The notes: generated from the sequence alone by a model not told the origin. 64,000 nucleotides of DNA from Blastococcus xanthinilyticus (GCF_008124835.1 NZ_VNHW01000005.1:186001-250000), one strand, 5' to 3'. Numbered from the stretch's first letter, positions 1 to 8,923 are shown. Numbers and translations are program-made.

Positions 1-385
1 CCGCAGCGGGCTGGAGCTGGAGGCCCGGTTCGGCTCCCTCGTGCAGGACGACGGCCGCTACGCCGTCGCCTCCTACCTCGACCACCACGCCGGGAAGCTC
101 GCCCGCCGGTTCGACGCCGGCAGCTACGTGCTGCTGACCGAGGCCATGAACAGCTGGGACGTCGGCCGCGACCGGGGCGGGGTGGAGGCGGCGCTGGCCC
201 GGGTCACCGCCCGCGCGGTGGTGGCCGGTGTGGACAGCGACCGGCTCTACCCGCCCGCGCAGCAGCAGCGGGTCGCCGACGCGCTCGGCGTGCCGCTGCG
301 GCTGATCAGCTCCCCCTACGGGCACGACGGCTTCCTTCTCGAGTCCGACGCCGTGGGCGCGCTGCTGCGCGAGCTGCTGGACTGA
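1..385 (+). CDS. metX: Homoserine O-acetyltransferase, C-terminal part
   Basis: Only the last 127 or so residues lie in the window; the reading frame is open to the left edge, so this is a window truncation and not a broken gene. MetX transfers an acetyl group from acetyl-CoA to L-homoserine, the entry step of methionine synthesis by direct sulfhydrylation, in the cytoplasm. The alpha/beta-hydrolase signatures of the family are visible: the stretch YVLLTEAMNSWDVGR, then VVAGVDSDRLYP holding the catalytic Asp, and YGHDGF holding the catalytic His. The nucleophile Ser would be upstream of the window. The next gene starts 5 bases after the stop. A homoserine succinyltransferase or another alpha/beta hydrolase is unlikely given these motifs. 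Confidence 0.93.
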   Translation, partial: RSGLELEARFGSLVQDDGRYAVASYLDHHAGKLARRFDAGSYVLLTEAMNSWDVGRDRGGVEAALARVTARAVVAGVDSDRLYPPAQQQRVADALGVPLRLISSPYGHDGFLLESDAVGALLRELLD

Positions 386-389
386 CCGG

Positions 390-1457
390 GTGGACGACGA
401 CCTGCTGGCCCTGCGCGCCGGCTGCGACCGGAGCCTGGCCGGGCACGGCGAGTGGCGGGCCGACCAGTTGCTGGCCACGATCCCCGGCGACGCCGCACCG
501 GACCGCTACGGCGACGGCGGCGTGGTCACCGAGCTGGAGGCCGAGGTGGCCGACGTGCTCGCGCTGCCCGCGGCCGTCTACCTGCCCAGCGGCGTCATGG
601 CCCAGCAGGCCGCGCTGCGGGTGCACGCCGACCGGCGCGCGCGGCGCACCGTCGTCTGCCATCCCGAGAGCCACCTGATCCGGCACGAGGAGCAGGCGTT
701 CGAGCGGCTGCACGGCATGGTGCTGCGCCCCGCGGGGAACCGCTACGGGCTGCTGCTGCGCGCCGACCTCGACGCGGTCGCCGAGCGGCCGGCCGCCCTG
801 CTGGTCGAGCTGCCCCAGCGTGACCTCGGGGGCCGGCTGCCCCCGTGGGCCGACCTCGTCGAGCAGGTCGCCTGGGCGCGGGCCCGCGGGGCCGCGGCGC
901 ACCTGGACGGCGCCCGCCTGTGGGAGGCCTCGGCCGGGTACGACCGCTCCCCCGCGGAGATCGCCGGGCTGTTCGACACCGTCTACGTCAGCTTCTACAA
1001 GGGGCTGGGGGCGCTGGCCGGCTGCTGCCTGGCCGGGCCGGAGGACGTCGTGGCCGAGGTGCGCGAGTGGCGCCGCCGCCTCGGCGGCACCCTGTTCGGC
1101 ATGTGGCCGGGCGCGGCGTCGGCGCTGGGCTGCCTCCGCCGCCGGCTGCCGCGCATGCCGGCCTACCTGGAGCGGGCCCGCGCGGTCGCCGGCGCGGTCC
1201 GCGACCTGCCGGGGGTCACCGTCGTCCCCGACCCGCCGCAGACGCCGATGCTGCACCTGCTGCTGCGCACCTCGCCGGACGCCTTCCGCGCCGCCGCCCG
1301 CGGTCTCGCGGAGGAGGGGCTGTGGACCTGGCCGCAGGCCGTGCCCACCGGCGACCCGGGCACCGTGCGGGTGGAGCTGCCGGTCGGCGACGCCACGCTG
1401 GCGCTGGACCCGGCGGAGATCCGGGCCGCGATCGCCGCCCTCTCCGGTCGCGGCTAG
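390..1457 (+). CDS. PLP-dependent beta-eliminating lyase / threonine aldolase family protein
   Basis: 355 residues, the usual length of low-specificity threonine aldolases, which cleave L-threonine or L-allo-threonine to glycine and acetaldehyde. HLDGARLWE (around residue 172) carries the Asp that pairs with the PLP ring nitrogen, and SFYKGLGALAG (around 200) carries the Schiff-base Lys. YGDGG near the N-terminus matches the phosphate and substrate region of the fold. The GTG start lies 4 bases after the metX stop, suggesting one transcript. The family also contains tryptophanase-like lyases, so the substrate is inferred, not shown. Confidence 0.85.
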   Translation: MDDDLLALRAGCDRSLAGHGEWRADQLLATIPGDAAPDRYGDGGVVTELEAEVADVLALPAAVYLPSGVMAQQAALRVHADRRARRTVVCHPESHLIRHEEQAFERLHGMVLRPAGNRYGLLLRADLDAVAERPAALLVELPQRDLGGRLPPWADLVEQVAWARARGAAAHLDGARLWEASAGYDRSPAEIAGLFDTVYVSFYKGLGALAGCCLAGPEDVVAEVREWRRRLGGTLFGMWPGAASALGCLRRRLPRMPAYLERARAVAGAVRDLPGVTVVPDPPQTPMLHLLLRTSPDAFRAAARGLAEEGLWTWPQAVPTGDPGTVRVELPVGDATLALDPAEIRAAIAALSGRG

Positions 1458-1467
1458 CGTCGGCCGG

Positions 1468-2670
1468 GTGAGCCTCGACGTCGCCGCCCTGCGCGCCTGC
1501 TTCCCGTCCCTGGCGAGCGGGACGGCGCACTTCGACGGCCCCGGCGGCAGCCAGGTGCCCGACGCGGTGGGCCGCGCGGTCGCCGCCACCCTGACCGCGC
1601 CGATCACCAACCGCGGCTCGGTGACCACCACCGAGCGGTTCGCCGACGCGACGGTGCTGGCGGCGCGGGCAGCGATGGCCGACCTCCTGGGCGTCGACCC
1701 CGGCGGGATCGTGTTCGGGCGCAGCGCCACCGCGCTCACCTTCGACCTGGCGCGCACGCTGGCGGCCGGCTGGGGCCCGGGCGACGAGGTGGTGGTCACC
1801 CGCCTGGACCACGACGCGAACATCCGGCCGTGGGTGCTGGCCGCCGAGGCGGCCGGTGCCACGGTGCGGTGGGCCGCCTTCGACCCCGCCACCGGCGAGC
1901 TGACCGCCGACGACGTCGCCGGCGTGCTGTCCGACCGCACCCGGGTGGTGGCGGTGACCGGGGCGTCGAACCTCATCGGCACCCGCCCGCCGGTCGCCGC
2001 CATCGCCGAGCGGGTGCACGCGGCCGGTGCGCTGCTCGTCGTCGACGGCGTGCACCTGACCGCGCACGCGCCGGTCGACGTGCCCGCCCTCGGTGCCGAC
2101 GTCTTCCTCTGCTCGCCGTACAAGTTCCTCGGCCCGCACTGCGGCGTCCTGGCCGCCGACCCCGCCCTGCTGGCGACGCTGCAGCCGGCCAAGCTGCTGC
2201 CCTCGTCGGAGGCGGTGCCCGAGCGGTTCGAGCTCGGCACGCTGCCCTACGAGCTGCTGGCCGGGACGACGGCGGCGGTGGATTTCCTGGCCGGGCTCGG
2301 CGGGGGCGGGACCCGCCGGGAGCGGCTGGTCGCGGCCATGACGGCCGTCGAGGAGCACGAGGACCGGCTGCGGGAGCGGCTGGAGGCGGGGTTGGCGGAG
2401 CTGCCCGGCGTCCGGGTGTGGTCGCTCGCGGCGCACCGCACCCCGACGCTGCTGCTCACCTTCGCCGGGCGGGACGCCGCGGACGCCTACCGCTTCCTGG
2501 CCGGCCGCGGCGTCAACGCCCCGGCCGGCTCCTTCTACGCGATCGAGGCCAGCCGGTGGCTGGGCCTCGGGGACGCCGGCGGCCTGCGGGTCGGCCTGGC
2601 CCCGTACTCCGACGACACCGACGTCGACCGGCTGCTGACCGGCCTCCGGGACTGGCTCGCCGAGGCCTGA
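1468..2670 (+). CDS. Cysteine-desulfurase-like class V aminotransferase
   Basis: 400-residue fold-type I PLP enzyme. FDGPGGSQVP near the N-terminus, LDHDANIRPW, VVDGVHLTAH (Asp for PLP) and CSPYKFLGPHCG (Schiff-base Lys) define it; this arrangement is typical of the cysteine desulfurase-like subfamily of unknown substrate rather than IscS or SufS. GTG at 1468 was chosen because it directly precedes conserved sequence and sits 10 bases after the upstream stop; the open frame continues farther upstream only as antisense-like Arg/Pro-rich sequence. It probably shares a transcript with the threonine-aldolase-like gene, giving two PLP enzymes behind metX. A canonical desulfurase active-site Cys loop was not identified. 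Confidence 0.82.
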   Translation: MSLDVAALRACFPSLASGTAHFDGPGGSQVPDAVGRAVAATLTAPITNRGSVTTTERFADATVLAARAAMADLLGVDPGGIVFGRSATALTFDLARTLAAGWGPGDEVVVTRLDHDANIRPWVLAAEAAGATVRWAAFDPATGELTADDVAGVLSDRTRVVAVTGASNLIGTRPPVAAIAERVHAAGALLVVDGVHLTAHAPVDVPALGADVFLCSPYKFLGPHCGVLAADPALLATLQPAKLLPSSEAVPERFELGTLPYELLAGTTAAVDFLAGLGGGGTRRERLVAAMTAVEEHEDRLRERLEAGLAELPGVRVWSLAAHRTPTLLLTFAGRDAADAYRFLAGRGVNAPAGSFYAIEASRWLGLGDAGGLRVGLAPYSDDTDVDRLLTGLRDWLAEA

Positions 2671-3222
2671 TCAGCGGTCGAGCCGGCGCACCCGGCGGGC
2701 GGAGTCCAGCCGGTCGGTGTAGCTGATCGCGTTGCCCTGGATGTGCAGCTGGTCGTCCTCGGTCGCCTCGCGGAGCACCTTCGCGGGCACCCCCGCGATC
2801 AGCGAGCGGGGCGGGAAGACCTTGCCCTGGGTGACGACGGCGCCCGCGGCGACGATGGAGCCCGAGCCGATGTGCGCGCCGTTCATCACGATGCTGCCCA
2901 TGCCCACGAGCACGTCGTCGTCGATGCGCGCGCCGTGCAGCACCACCCGGTGCCCCACCGAGACCCGCTCCCCCACCACGAGCGGGGACCCGGCGTCGGA
3001 GTGCAGGGTGCAGCCGTCCTGGATGTTGGTGTCGGCGCCGATCTCGATGACCTCGGTGTCGGCCCGCGCGATCGCCCCGAACCAGATGCTCGACCGCGGG
3101 CCCATGGTCACCGCGCCGACCACCACCGCCGTGGGCGCCACGTACGCCGTCTCGTCGATCCGCGGCTCGCCGAACTCCAGGGCCCCGATGAATGCGCCGT
3201 CGTCGAAAGGTGTGTCGCTCAC
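2671..3222 (-). CDS. Gamma carbonic anhydrase-like left-handed beta-helix protein
   Basis: 183 residues made of hexapeptide repeats (for example VVGAVTMG, IGADTNIQDG, VGHRVVLHGA), the left-handed beta-helix of the gamma-CA/PaaY/YrdA family. The ligand pattern SVGHRVVLHGA, with H in the repeats and an upstream CTLHSD, fits the trimeric metal site formed by His residues from neighbouring subunits. The C-terminal IAGVPAKVLRE tail is typical. The GTG at 3222 gives the family's length; upstream in-frame sequence is low-quality Ala/Ser/Arg text. Convergent with the class V aminotransferase, whose stop abuts this stop. Acyltransferase activity of the PaaY kind cannot be excluded. Confidence 0.85.
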   Translation of the reverse strand: MSDTPFDDGAFIGALEFGEPRIDETAYVAPTAVVVGAVTMGPRSSIWFGAIARADTEVIEIGADTNIQDGCTLHSDAGSPLVVGERVSVGHRVVLHGARIDDDVLVGMGSIVMNGAHIGSGSIVAAGAVVTQGKVFPPRSLIAGVPAKVLREATEDDQLHIQGNAISYTDRLDSARRVRRLDR

Positions 3223-3292
3223 CCGGTCACTCCAGCACAGCGGCGCTGCGGCCGCATAGGCTCCCGCCGACCTGCACGAGGACGGACGGCGA

Positions 3293-5572
3293 ATGACCAC
3301 CCTGGCGAGCGACCTGCTCGAACCGCTCGACGCGGGGGACACCGCAGCGGCACGGGCGCGGCTGGCCACCGCCCTCGCCGCCGCCGGGATGGCCCCCGAC
3401 CGGCTGGCCGCCCTCGGCGGGCTGGGCCGGTGGAACGCCGACCGGGACGGCGGCGGCCTGCCCCCGGCCGTCGCCGACGCCCTCGCCGACGCGGTGCGCC
3501 GGACCGCGGCCGACCCCGCCACCAGCGCGCTGCTGGCGCTCTGCCTGCGCGCCGAGTGCGAGGCGGCCTGGGAGGTCTCCTGGGACCACGAGCCGGTGCG
3601 GGCCGTCATCGACACCGCGCTCGCCGCCCGGCCGCCGGGCGGGGGCACGGCCGACGCCGAGTGGGCGCTGCTGGCGCTCGTGGGCTCCGAGATGCTCGTG
3701 GAGACCGCCGCCTCCTCCGGCAGCCTGCCGGCCCTGGAGCGGCAGGCCTCCGCGACCACCGCGGCCGCGGAGCAGATCGCGGGCCTGGTGGCCGGCCGGG
3801 CCGACGACCCCTTCGCCGCGCACACCGCCGAGGTGGCCGAGGGAGAGGCGGTGTACTACCGCGCGGTCGCCGGCGCCGCCCGCGCCGTCACCGGGCACCT
3901 CGCGGGCGCCGGAGGCGGGCTGGGCCCGGCCATCGCCGCGCTGGCCGCCGCCGAGGACCGGTGCGCCGACGACGACGCCGGCCGCAGCGAGCTGCGCGCC
4001 CACCGCGGCGCGCTCGCGGCGCTGCGCGCGTCGGCGGACCGCCCCGTGCTCCGGATCGAGAGCGGGTCGGTGGTCTACCTCTACCCGTTCGGCCTGCGGG
4101 GGGTCACCCCCGGCGCCGCGCTGCGCGCGCTCCGCGAGACGGGCTCGCGGTGGACCCTCGCCGGGCTGCCCGTGACCGCGCTGGAGCAGGAGCTGCCGCT
4201 CAACGACGTGTGGCGCGGCAACGATCCGCTCGACCGGGAGTACGCCGGCGCGGTCCTCACGCTGCCGGACGTGCTGGTGCCCGCCGCCGACGGGGGCGAG
4301 CCGCACCGGCTGCAGGTGGAGGTGCGGCTCACCGGGCTCGGCAACCACTGCGTGCGCCTGGTGACCGGGCTGTCCGGCGCGAGCCCGCACACGCTGTACG
4401 CCGCCCAGGCGCTGGCCGCGCCCGAGGCCGGGGACCTGCGGGAGCTCGGCACCCCCGTGCGGCCGGCCGACGGGCCGCCGGTGCCGGGCTGGGGCCGGCT
4501 GAGCGATCTGGCCGCGGCGATCTGCGGCGACCTCTGCGGCCAGTTCGCCGAGCACGCGTCGCTGACCGACGTCCAGGTGAGCACCCGCTCGGGCACCTAC
4601 CACGTGCTCACCCGGATCGAGCGGGCCGTGGCCCGGGAGCCGGACGGGACGACCAGGCCGGTGGAGGACCCCGCCGCGCTGCCGGAGCTGGTCGGCGGCG
4701 CGCTGCTCGGGCACCCGGTGCGCCACGGGGTGAGCGCGATCGCCGAGTGGGCCGGGTACCGGGCCGACGGCGCCACCCTGATCGACTCCCCGGGCACCAG
4801 CGGCCTGGTCCTGCGCACGGCGAACACGACGGCGATCGCCTGCCCGGCCGAGCCCAGCTACATGGTCGACGCGGTGCAGGAGGCGGCCGAGTTCGTCGCC
4901 ACGCTCGACGGCCTGTTCGCGGGCTGGCAGGTGGAGCTGGCCGACCACTACTACCGGATCAACCAGGAGATGGAGCGGCTGCAGGAGGAGATCGACCGGC
5001 CGTCGGCCGACGGCGGCTGGGACCCCTCTGAGCTCGACGCGACGCAGCGGGCCCTGGAGGCCGCCCAGCACGAGATGCAGCTGTTCGTCATGGGCAGCCG
5101 GCTGCGGCTGATGTTCATCACCGCGCCCTCGCTGGTCACCTCCCCGGTGATGCGGACGACGCTGGACCGCCTGCTGGCGGCCGCCGGCTTCGAGCGGGCC
5201 CGCGCCGACTTCGTCGGCACCATCGAGGACGTCGTCGGCGACCGCGCCTGGTCGCTGATCGAGAGCTCGGTGCGCCGCCGCCAGGAGCTGGTCGAGGAAC
5301 GGCGGCGCGCGCAGGCCGCGGCCGAGGAGTCGCGCGGCCGGCGGCGGATGGACATCCTGCTGGCCGCGGTCGCCGCCGTCGGCATCTCCGGGATCTTCTC
5401 GATCCTGCAGGCCGGGTACGCCGTCACCGGCTGGCGGTCGGCCGTGCTGGCCGGCTCCGCCCTCCTCGCCGCCGCCGCCATCGGGGCGATCACGCACCGC
5501 CTGACCGGTTCCCCGCGCACGCCGGTGCCGGAGGTGACCGATGACCGCCCGGGTCGTGACCGACGCCGCTGA
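3293..5572 (+). CDS. Unrecognised 759-aa protein with C-terminal coiled coil and two membrane segments
   Basis: I do not recognise the family. ATG at 3293 is the first good start. Residues 1-230 are Ala-rich helical sequence. About 240-600 is a mixed globular region containing FGLRGVTPGAAL, LTLPDVLVPAADG and LLRTANTTAIACP-like elements. Residues 530-700 are strongly helical, with HYYRINQEMERLQEEID and, later, SVRRRQELVEERRRAQAA predicting coiled coil. Two hydrophobic segments (about 690-735) follow, then a short basic tail. The layout, a cytoplasmic domain plus coiled coil plus two C-terminal helices, recalls CorA-type channels, but no GMN motif is present. The acetyltransferase gene downstream overlaps its 3' end by 32 bases, so the two are probably cotranscribed. 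Confidence 0.8.
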   Translation: MTTLASDLLEPLDAGDTAAARARLATALAAAGMAPDRLAALGGLGRWNADRDGGGLPPAVADALADAVRRTAADPATSALLALCLRAECEAAWEVSWDHEPVRAVIDTALAARPPGGGTADAEWALLALVGSEMLVETAASSGSLPALERQASATTAAAEQIAGLVAGRADDPFAAHTAEVAEGEAVYYRAVAGAARAVTGHLAGAGGGLGPAIAALAAAEDRCADDDAGRSELRAHRGALAALRASADRPVLRIESGSVVYLYPFGLRGVTPGAALRALRETGSRWTLAGLPVTALEQELPLNDVWRGNDPLDREYAGAVLTLPDVLVPAADGGEPHRLQVEVRLTGLGNHCVRLVTGLSGASPHTLYAAQALAAPEAGDLRELGTPVRPADGPPVPGWGRLSDLAAAICGDLCGQFAEHASLTDVQVSTRSGTYHVLTRIERAVAREPDGTTRPVEDPAALPELVGGALLGHPVRHGVSAIAEWAGYRADGATLIDSPGTSGLVLRTANTTAIACPAEPSYMVDAVQEAAEFVATLDGLFAGWQVELADHYYRINQEMERLQEEIDRPSADGGWDPSELDATQRALEAAQHEMQLFVMGSRLRLMFITAPSLVTSPVMRTTLDRLLAAAGFERARADFVGTIEDVVGDRAWSLIESSVRRRQELVEERRRAQAAAEESRGRRRMDILLAAVAAVGISGIFSILQAGYAVTGWRSAVLAGSALLAAAAIGAITHRLTGSPRTPVPEVTDDRPGRDRRR

Positions 5573-6221
5573 GCTCGCCGCGGTGCACGCGGAGCTGCTG
5601 GTGCCCGCCTTCCCGCCGGAGGAGCTGGTGACGGCCGACGAGCTCGTGCAGGCCGTCGACGCGGGCAGCTGCGAGGTGCTGCTCCTGGAGGACGCGGAGG
5701 GGCCGCTGGCCGTCGCGGTCGGCGACCGGTTCACCGAGGCCGGGGTGGTCCTGCTGTCCTACGTGGCCACCCGTCCCGGTGCCCGCTCCGGCGGGCACGG
5801 CGGCCGGCTGCTGGACGCGGCGCTGGACCGCTGGCGGGGGTGGACCGGCCCCTGCCTGGTGCTGGCGGAGGTCGAGGACCCCGGCCGGCACGAGGCCTCG
5901 CCCGAGCGGGGGGACCCGGTGGCCCGGCTGCGGTTCTACGCCCGGCGCGGGGCCCGGCGGCTCGACCTGCCCTACGTCCAGCCCGCTCTCCGGCCGGGCG
6001 CCGTCCGCGTGCCGGACCTCCTGCTGCTCTGCCTGCACGCCGCACCGGAGCTGCGCCGGGGACCCGACGCGGTCGACGGCCGGGCCGTGCGCGCCTTCCT
6101 CGAGCGGCTGTTCACCGACGGCGAGGGGCGGCTGCCGACCGATCCGCAGGGCCGCGCGCTGCTCGCCGCGGCCGGCGAGCGGGTCGCCGCCCTGCCGATC
6201 GGACCGGCCCCCGCCGCCTGA
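5541..6221 (+). CDS. GNAT-family N-acetyltransferase
   Basis: 226 residues. LLSYVATRPGARSGGHGG followed by RLLDAAL resembles GNAT motif A, the pyrophosphate-binding loop for acetyl-CoA, and ARLRFYARRGAR resembles the C-terminal motif B helix. A strong GGAGGTGA ribosome site lies 5 bases before the ATG, inside the end of the upstream gene, so translation is probably coupled despite the 32-base overlap. The substrate is unknown. The C-terminal 60 residues (PDAVDGRAVRAFLERLFTDG) are an extension outside the core domain. Confidence 0.75.
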   Translation: MTARVVTDAAELAAVHAELLVPAFPPEELVTADELVQAVDAGSCEVLLLEDAEGPLAVAVGDRFTEAGVVLLSYVATRPGARSGGHGGRLLDAALDRWRGWTGPCLVLAEVEDPGRHEASPERGDPVARLRFYARRGARRLDLPYVQPALRPGAVRVPDLLLLCLHAAPELRRGPDAVDGRAVRAFLERLFTDGEGRLPTDPQGRALLAAAGERVAALPIGPAPAA

Positions 6222-6261
6222 CCGCAGGCGTTCTGTCGGACCCCTCGGCCACCATGGGAGC

Positions 6262-6840
6262 GTGCCCGAGCCGACCGACCTGCCCGTGCGGGCGTTCGCC
6301 GACCAGGCGGCGCTGGAGACGTGGCTGGAGGAGCACCACGAGACCGCCCCCGGGCTCTACGTGAAGATCGCCAAGAAGGGTTCCGGCATCCCGTCGGTCG
6401 AGTGGGCCGGCATGGTCGAGGTGCTGCTGTGCTTCGGCTGGATCGACGGCCGGGCCAACCGGCTGGACGACACGGCCTACCTGCAGCGGATCACCCCCCG
6501 CCGGCCGCGCAGCGTCTGGTCGCTGAAGAACGTGCAGACGGTGGGCCGGCTGATCGAGGAGGGCCGGATGCGGCCGGCCGGGCTGGCCGCGGTGGCGGCC
6601 GCCCAGGCCGACGGCCGGTGGGAGCGCGCCTACCCGGGCCCGGCCACCATCACCGTCCCCGACGACCTCGCGGCGGCGCTGGACGCCGCGCCGGCCGCCC
6701 GCGCGGCGTTCGAGCTGCTCCGCGGGACGGATCGGTACGCCGCCCTCTGGCGGGTGCACAACGCGGCCACCCCGGCCACCCGCGCGAAGCGGATCGCCGC
6801 CGTGGTGCAGCAGCTGTCCGCGGCGGACGGCCCGGCGTGA
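6262..6840 (+). CDS. YdeI/OmpD-associated family protein
   Basis: 192 residues with the hallmark order of the family: ETWLEEHHETAPGLYVKIAK, SVEWAGMVEVLLCFGWIDG, then the basic ITPRRPRSVWSLKN and a C-terminal helix ending in HNAATPATRAKRIAAVV. Family members are cytosolic and of unknown mechanism; some were named for bacteriocin-protection phenotypes. GTG at 6262 was chosen as the first start before the conserved region. It ends 4 bases before the convergent NlpC/P60 gene, and no terminator is obvious between them. Confidence 0.85.
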   Translation: MPEPTDLPVRAFADQAALETWLEEHHETAPGLYVKIAKKGSGIPSVEWAGMVEVLLCFGWIDGRANRLDDTAYLQRITPRRPRSVWSLKNVQTVGRLIEEGRMRPAGLAAVAAAQADGRWERAYPGPATITVPDDLAAALDAAPAARAAFELLRGTDRYAALWRVHNAATPATRAKRIAAVVQQLSAADGPA

Positions 6841-6844
6841 GGCG

Positions 6845-7870
6845 TCAGACGGTGGGGCGGACCCCGAAGCGGAACCCGCCCTGGTCGACGCTGGTCACCG
6901 ACAGCGGGGTCCCGTAGGTCCGGGCGTGCACGATCATCCCGTTGCCGATGTAGAGGGCCACGTGGCTGATCGGCGAGTAGTAGAAGACCAGATCGCCGGG
7001 CTGGAGGTCGGCACGGGAGATCTGCGGGCCGATGGTGGCCTGCTCACGGCTGGTGCGCGGGAGCGTGACCCCGGCCGCGGCGTAGGCGTAGGAGGTCAGC
7101 CCGGAGCAGTCGAAGGCGCTGGGGCCGGTGGCACCCGACCGGTAGGGCGAGCCGACCTTGGACAGCGCCACCTGGATCGCGGTGGCCGCCTGGCTGCCGG
7201 AGACCACCGGGAGCTCGGCGACCGACGGCGTCGCCAGCTTCGGTCCGGCCACCACGGTCGACACCCGCGCCTGCTCGGCGGCCGAGAGCCGGTCGTAGTC
7301 GGCCCGGTACTCGGCCGCCCGCTTCTCCACCTCCGCCTGCTGGGCCTGCAGCTCCTGGAGCCCGGCCTGGGCGGTGGCGGCGGCCTGGTCCGCGGCGACC
7401 TGCGCCTGCTCGGCGGCCGCCCGGGCCGCCGCGACGTCGGCGATGACCGTGTTCGTGTGGGTGGCGATCATGTCCAGCGTCGTCATCTGCATGACGAGGT
7501 CGTCCGCGGAGTCGCTGGTGAGGAGGGCGGCCAGCCGGGACTGCGTGGTGCGGGTCATGCCGCTCTGGACGATCGCCCGGATGCGGGGCTCGTGGACGGC
7601 GAGCGCCTGGCGGGCCGCCTCGGCCTGCGCCGCGGCGGCCGCGGCGGCGTCCTGCTGGGCGGCGACGACGGCCTCGGCCTCGTGCACCTGGGCCTCGACG
7701 AGGGTGAGCTGCTGCGCGGCCTCGGCGACGAGGCCGGCCGCCTCGGCGGCGTTCCCGGGTGCGGCGGTCGCCGTCGTGGGGGCGAGCACCGACGTCGCGC
7801 CGGCGATGAGCGCCGCACCGAGGGCCAGCACGGCACGCGAGCGGCGACGGGTGGTCCAGCGCTGCGACAC
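6845..7870 (-). CDS. Secreted NlpC/P60 peptidoglycan endopeptidase (RipA/RipC type)
   Basis: 341 residues. An Arg-rich start and hydrophobic core followed by TATAAPGN form a Sec signal peptide. Residues 40-210 are Ala/Gln-rich coiled coil (EAAQQLTLVEAQVHEAEAVV and LQELQAQQAEVEKRAAEYR), as in cell-wall hydrolases held inactive by an N-terminal helix. The last 120 residues are the NlpC/P60 domain, with FDCSGLTSYAY (catalytic Cys), ISHVALYIGNG (catalytic His) and IVHAR (third polar residue). Such enzymes cut gamma-D-Glu-mDAP bonds in wall peptides during daughter-cell separation. GGAGG sits 8 bases before the GTG at 7870. The 190-base leader upstream was searched by eye for a c-di-AMP riboswitch without a convincing match. 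Confidence 0.9.
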   Translation of the reverse strand: MSQRWTTRRRSRAVLALGAALIAGATSVLAPTTATAAPGNAAEAAGLVAEAAQQLTLVEAQVHEAEAVVAAQQDAAAAAAAQAEAARQALAVHEPRIRAIVQSGMTRTTQSRLAALLTSDSADDLVMQMTTLDMIATHTNTVIADVAAARAAAEQAQVAADQAAATAQAGLQELQAQQAEVEKRAAEYRADYDRLSAAEQARVSTVVAGPKLATPSVAELPVVSGSQAATAIQVALSKVGSPYRSGATGPSAFDCSGLTSYAYAAAGVTLPRTSREQATIGPQISRADLQPGDLVFYYSPISHVALYIGNGMIVHARTYGTPLSVTSVDQGGFRFGVRPTV

Positions 7871-8058
7871 CGTGGCCTCCGATTCGTGGCGCCGGGCCCG
7901 GGGAAGGGCCACACCTTGCGCGTCAGCACGGACCGTAGGGAAGTGGTGTCGACAGGTAGTGAGCGGCGCGCGGGTCAGCGGCCGGCAGGACACCCCGTCC
8001 GTCACATCCGTCCCACGGGACGCCACCGGCCCCACGGGAGCCGGGGACCGGCGGGGGG

Positions 8059-8550
8059 TCAGCGGGCGCGCGGACCGGCCGCCGTGCCGTCCGGCAGCCG
8101 GTCGGCGGCCAGGTGCACCAGGCGGTCGGCGACGGCTCCGGTGACGAAGGAGTAGACGGCCTTGTGGGCGACGTCGACGACCTGGTCGCGGCGGGACCAG
8201 GTCCACGGCGGGGCACCGACACCGGTGGCGTTCTCCAGCGTCTGGTCGGTGGCCAGCCGGAGGGAGGTGTGCCAGGCCGACGCCCGCCAGCCGCGCAGGC
8301 CGACGGCGGACCAGACACCGCGCAACGCGCCGACGGCCGCGCCGGTGCCCCAGTGCATGAGGTGGTTGCGCACCGGCGGCCGGGCGGAGCCGGGCAGGCG
8401 CCGGCCGGTGGCCAGCGCCGTGAGGGTGCGGGCGGGGACGTAGCTGTCCGGCCGGTGCGTGAGGGCCTGCTCGGCCTTCTCGCCCACGGTCATCACGGCG
8501 ACGCCGGCCAGGCCGGCGAGGGCACCCCGCAGGGCAGCGCGTCCGATCAC
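8059..8550 (-). CDS. Conserved membrane-associated protein, function unknown
   Basis: 163 residues. The N-terminal AALRGALAGLAGVAVMTVG is a hydrophobic segment followed by EKAEQALTHRPDSYVPARTL. A central Gly/Ala-rich stretch, HWGTGAAVGALRGVWSAVGL, is a second possible membrane segment, and the C-terminal KAVYSFVTGAVADRLVHLAA a third. The pattern resembles small integral-membrane proteins of the DUF1440/YagU type, but I cannot confirm membership. GTG start at 8550; the frame has good codon usage throughout and no credible competitor. Confidence 0.65.
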   Translation of the reverse strand: MIGRAALRGALAGLAGVAVMTVGEKAEQALTHRPDSYVPARTLTALATGRRLPGSARPPVRNHLMHWGTGAAVGALRGVWSAVGLRGWRASAWHTSLRLATDQTLENATGVGAPPWTWSRRDQVVDVAHKAVYSFVTGAVADRLVHLAADRLPDGTAAGPRAR

Positions 8551-8603
8551 GGGTCGCCCCTACCCGGGGAACGGGCAGGGGCAACCCGGCGATGAACCGG
8601 CGA

Positions 8604-8906
8604 TCAACCGGCGAGGGGCTCCTGCACCTCGAGGCCGGCGATGGACTGGAAGTCCCGGAGGATGGCCGAGAGCTCCTCGGAGGTCCACGGCTCGCAGCAG
8701 TCGCAGCCCCCGTCGCGGAAGCTGGCCAGACCGATGGAGCCACCGGCCTGGTCCTCGGCGATCGCGAGGTGGCCGGCGGACGGGTGGCGGTGGCAGGCAC
8801 AGGCTGCGGCGCAGAGGCCCAGGCCCCAGCCGGAGATGACGACGGTGTGCCCGTCGTCGCGGACCTTGCCCACCTGGAAGACGGACGGCTTGTGACTCCT
8901 GCTCAC
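8604..8906 (-). CDS. Small Cys/His-rich protein, unrecognised
   Basis: 100 residues from a GTG at 8906 with an excellent GGGGAGG ribosome site 6-7 bases upstream, which decides this start over earlier ones in the frame. The protein has two Cys clusters, CAAACACHRH near residue 34 and GGCDCCEPW near 68, separated by an acidic/hydrophobic segment; this spacing could bind a metal or Fe-S centre, though I recognise no family. SGWGLGLCAAACACHRH and PWTSEELSAILRDF are its most distinctive stretches. The leader contains a perfect 7-bp hairpin 17 bases before the start. No cotranscribed neighbour: the next gene upstream (tldE) ends more than 220 bases away. Confidence 0.7.
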   Translation of the reverse strand: MSRSHKPSVFQVGKVRDDGHTVVISGWGLGLCAAACACHRHPSAGHLAIAEDQAGGSIGLASFRDGGCDCCEPWTSEELSAILRDFQSIAGLEVQEPLAG

Positions 8907-8923
8907 GGAGTCCTCCCCTCGAC

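Noticed and set aside
306-2240. 644-residue minus-strand open frame opposite the two PLP-enzyme genes
   Set aside because: Arg/Ala/Gly/Pro-rich antisense text with no motif; the plus-strand frames contain complete PLP-enzyme signatures. High GC produces many such shadows across the window.
7871-8058. Possible c-di-AMP (ydaO) riboswitch before the NlpC/P60 gene
   Set aside because: The leader length and gene type fit, but the conserved ydaO core elements could not be matched by eye. A covariance-model search would settle it.
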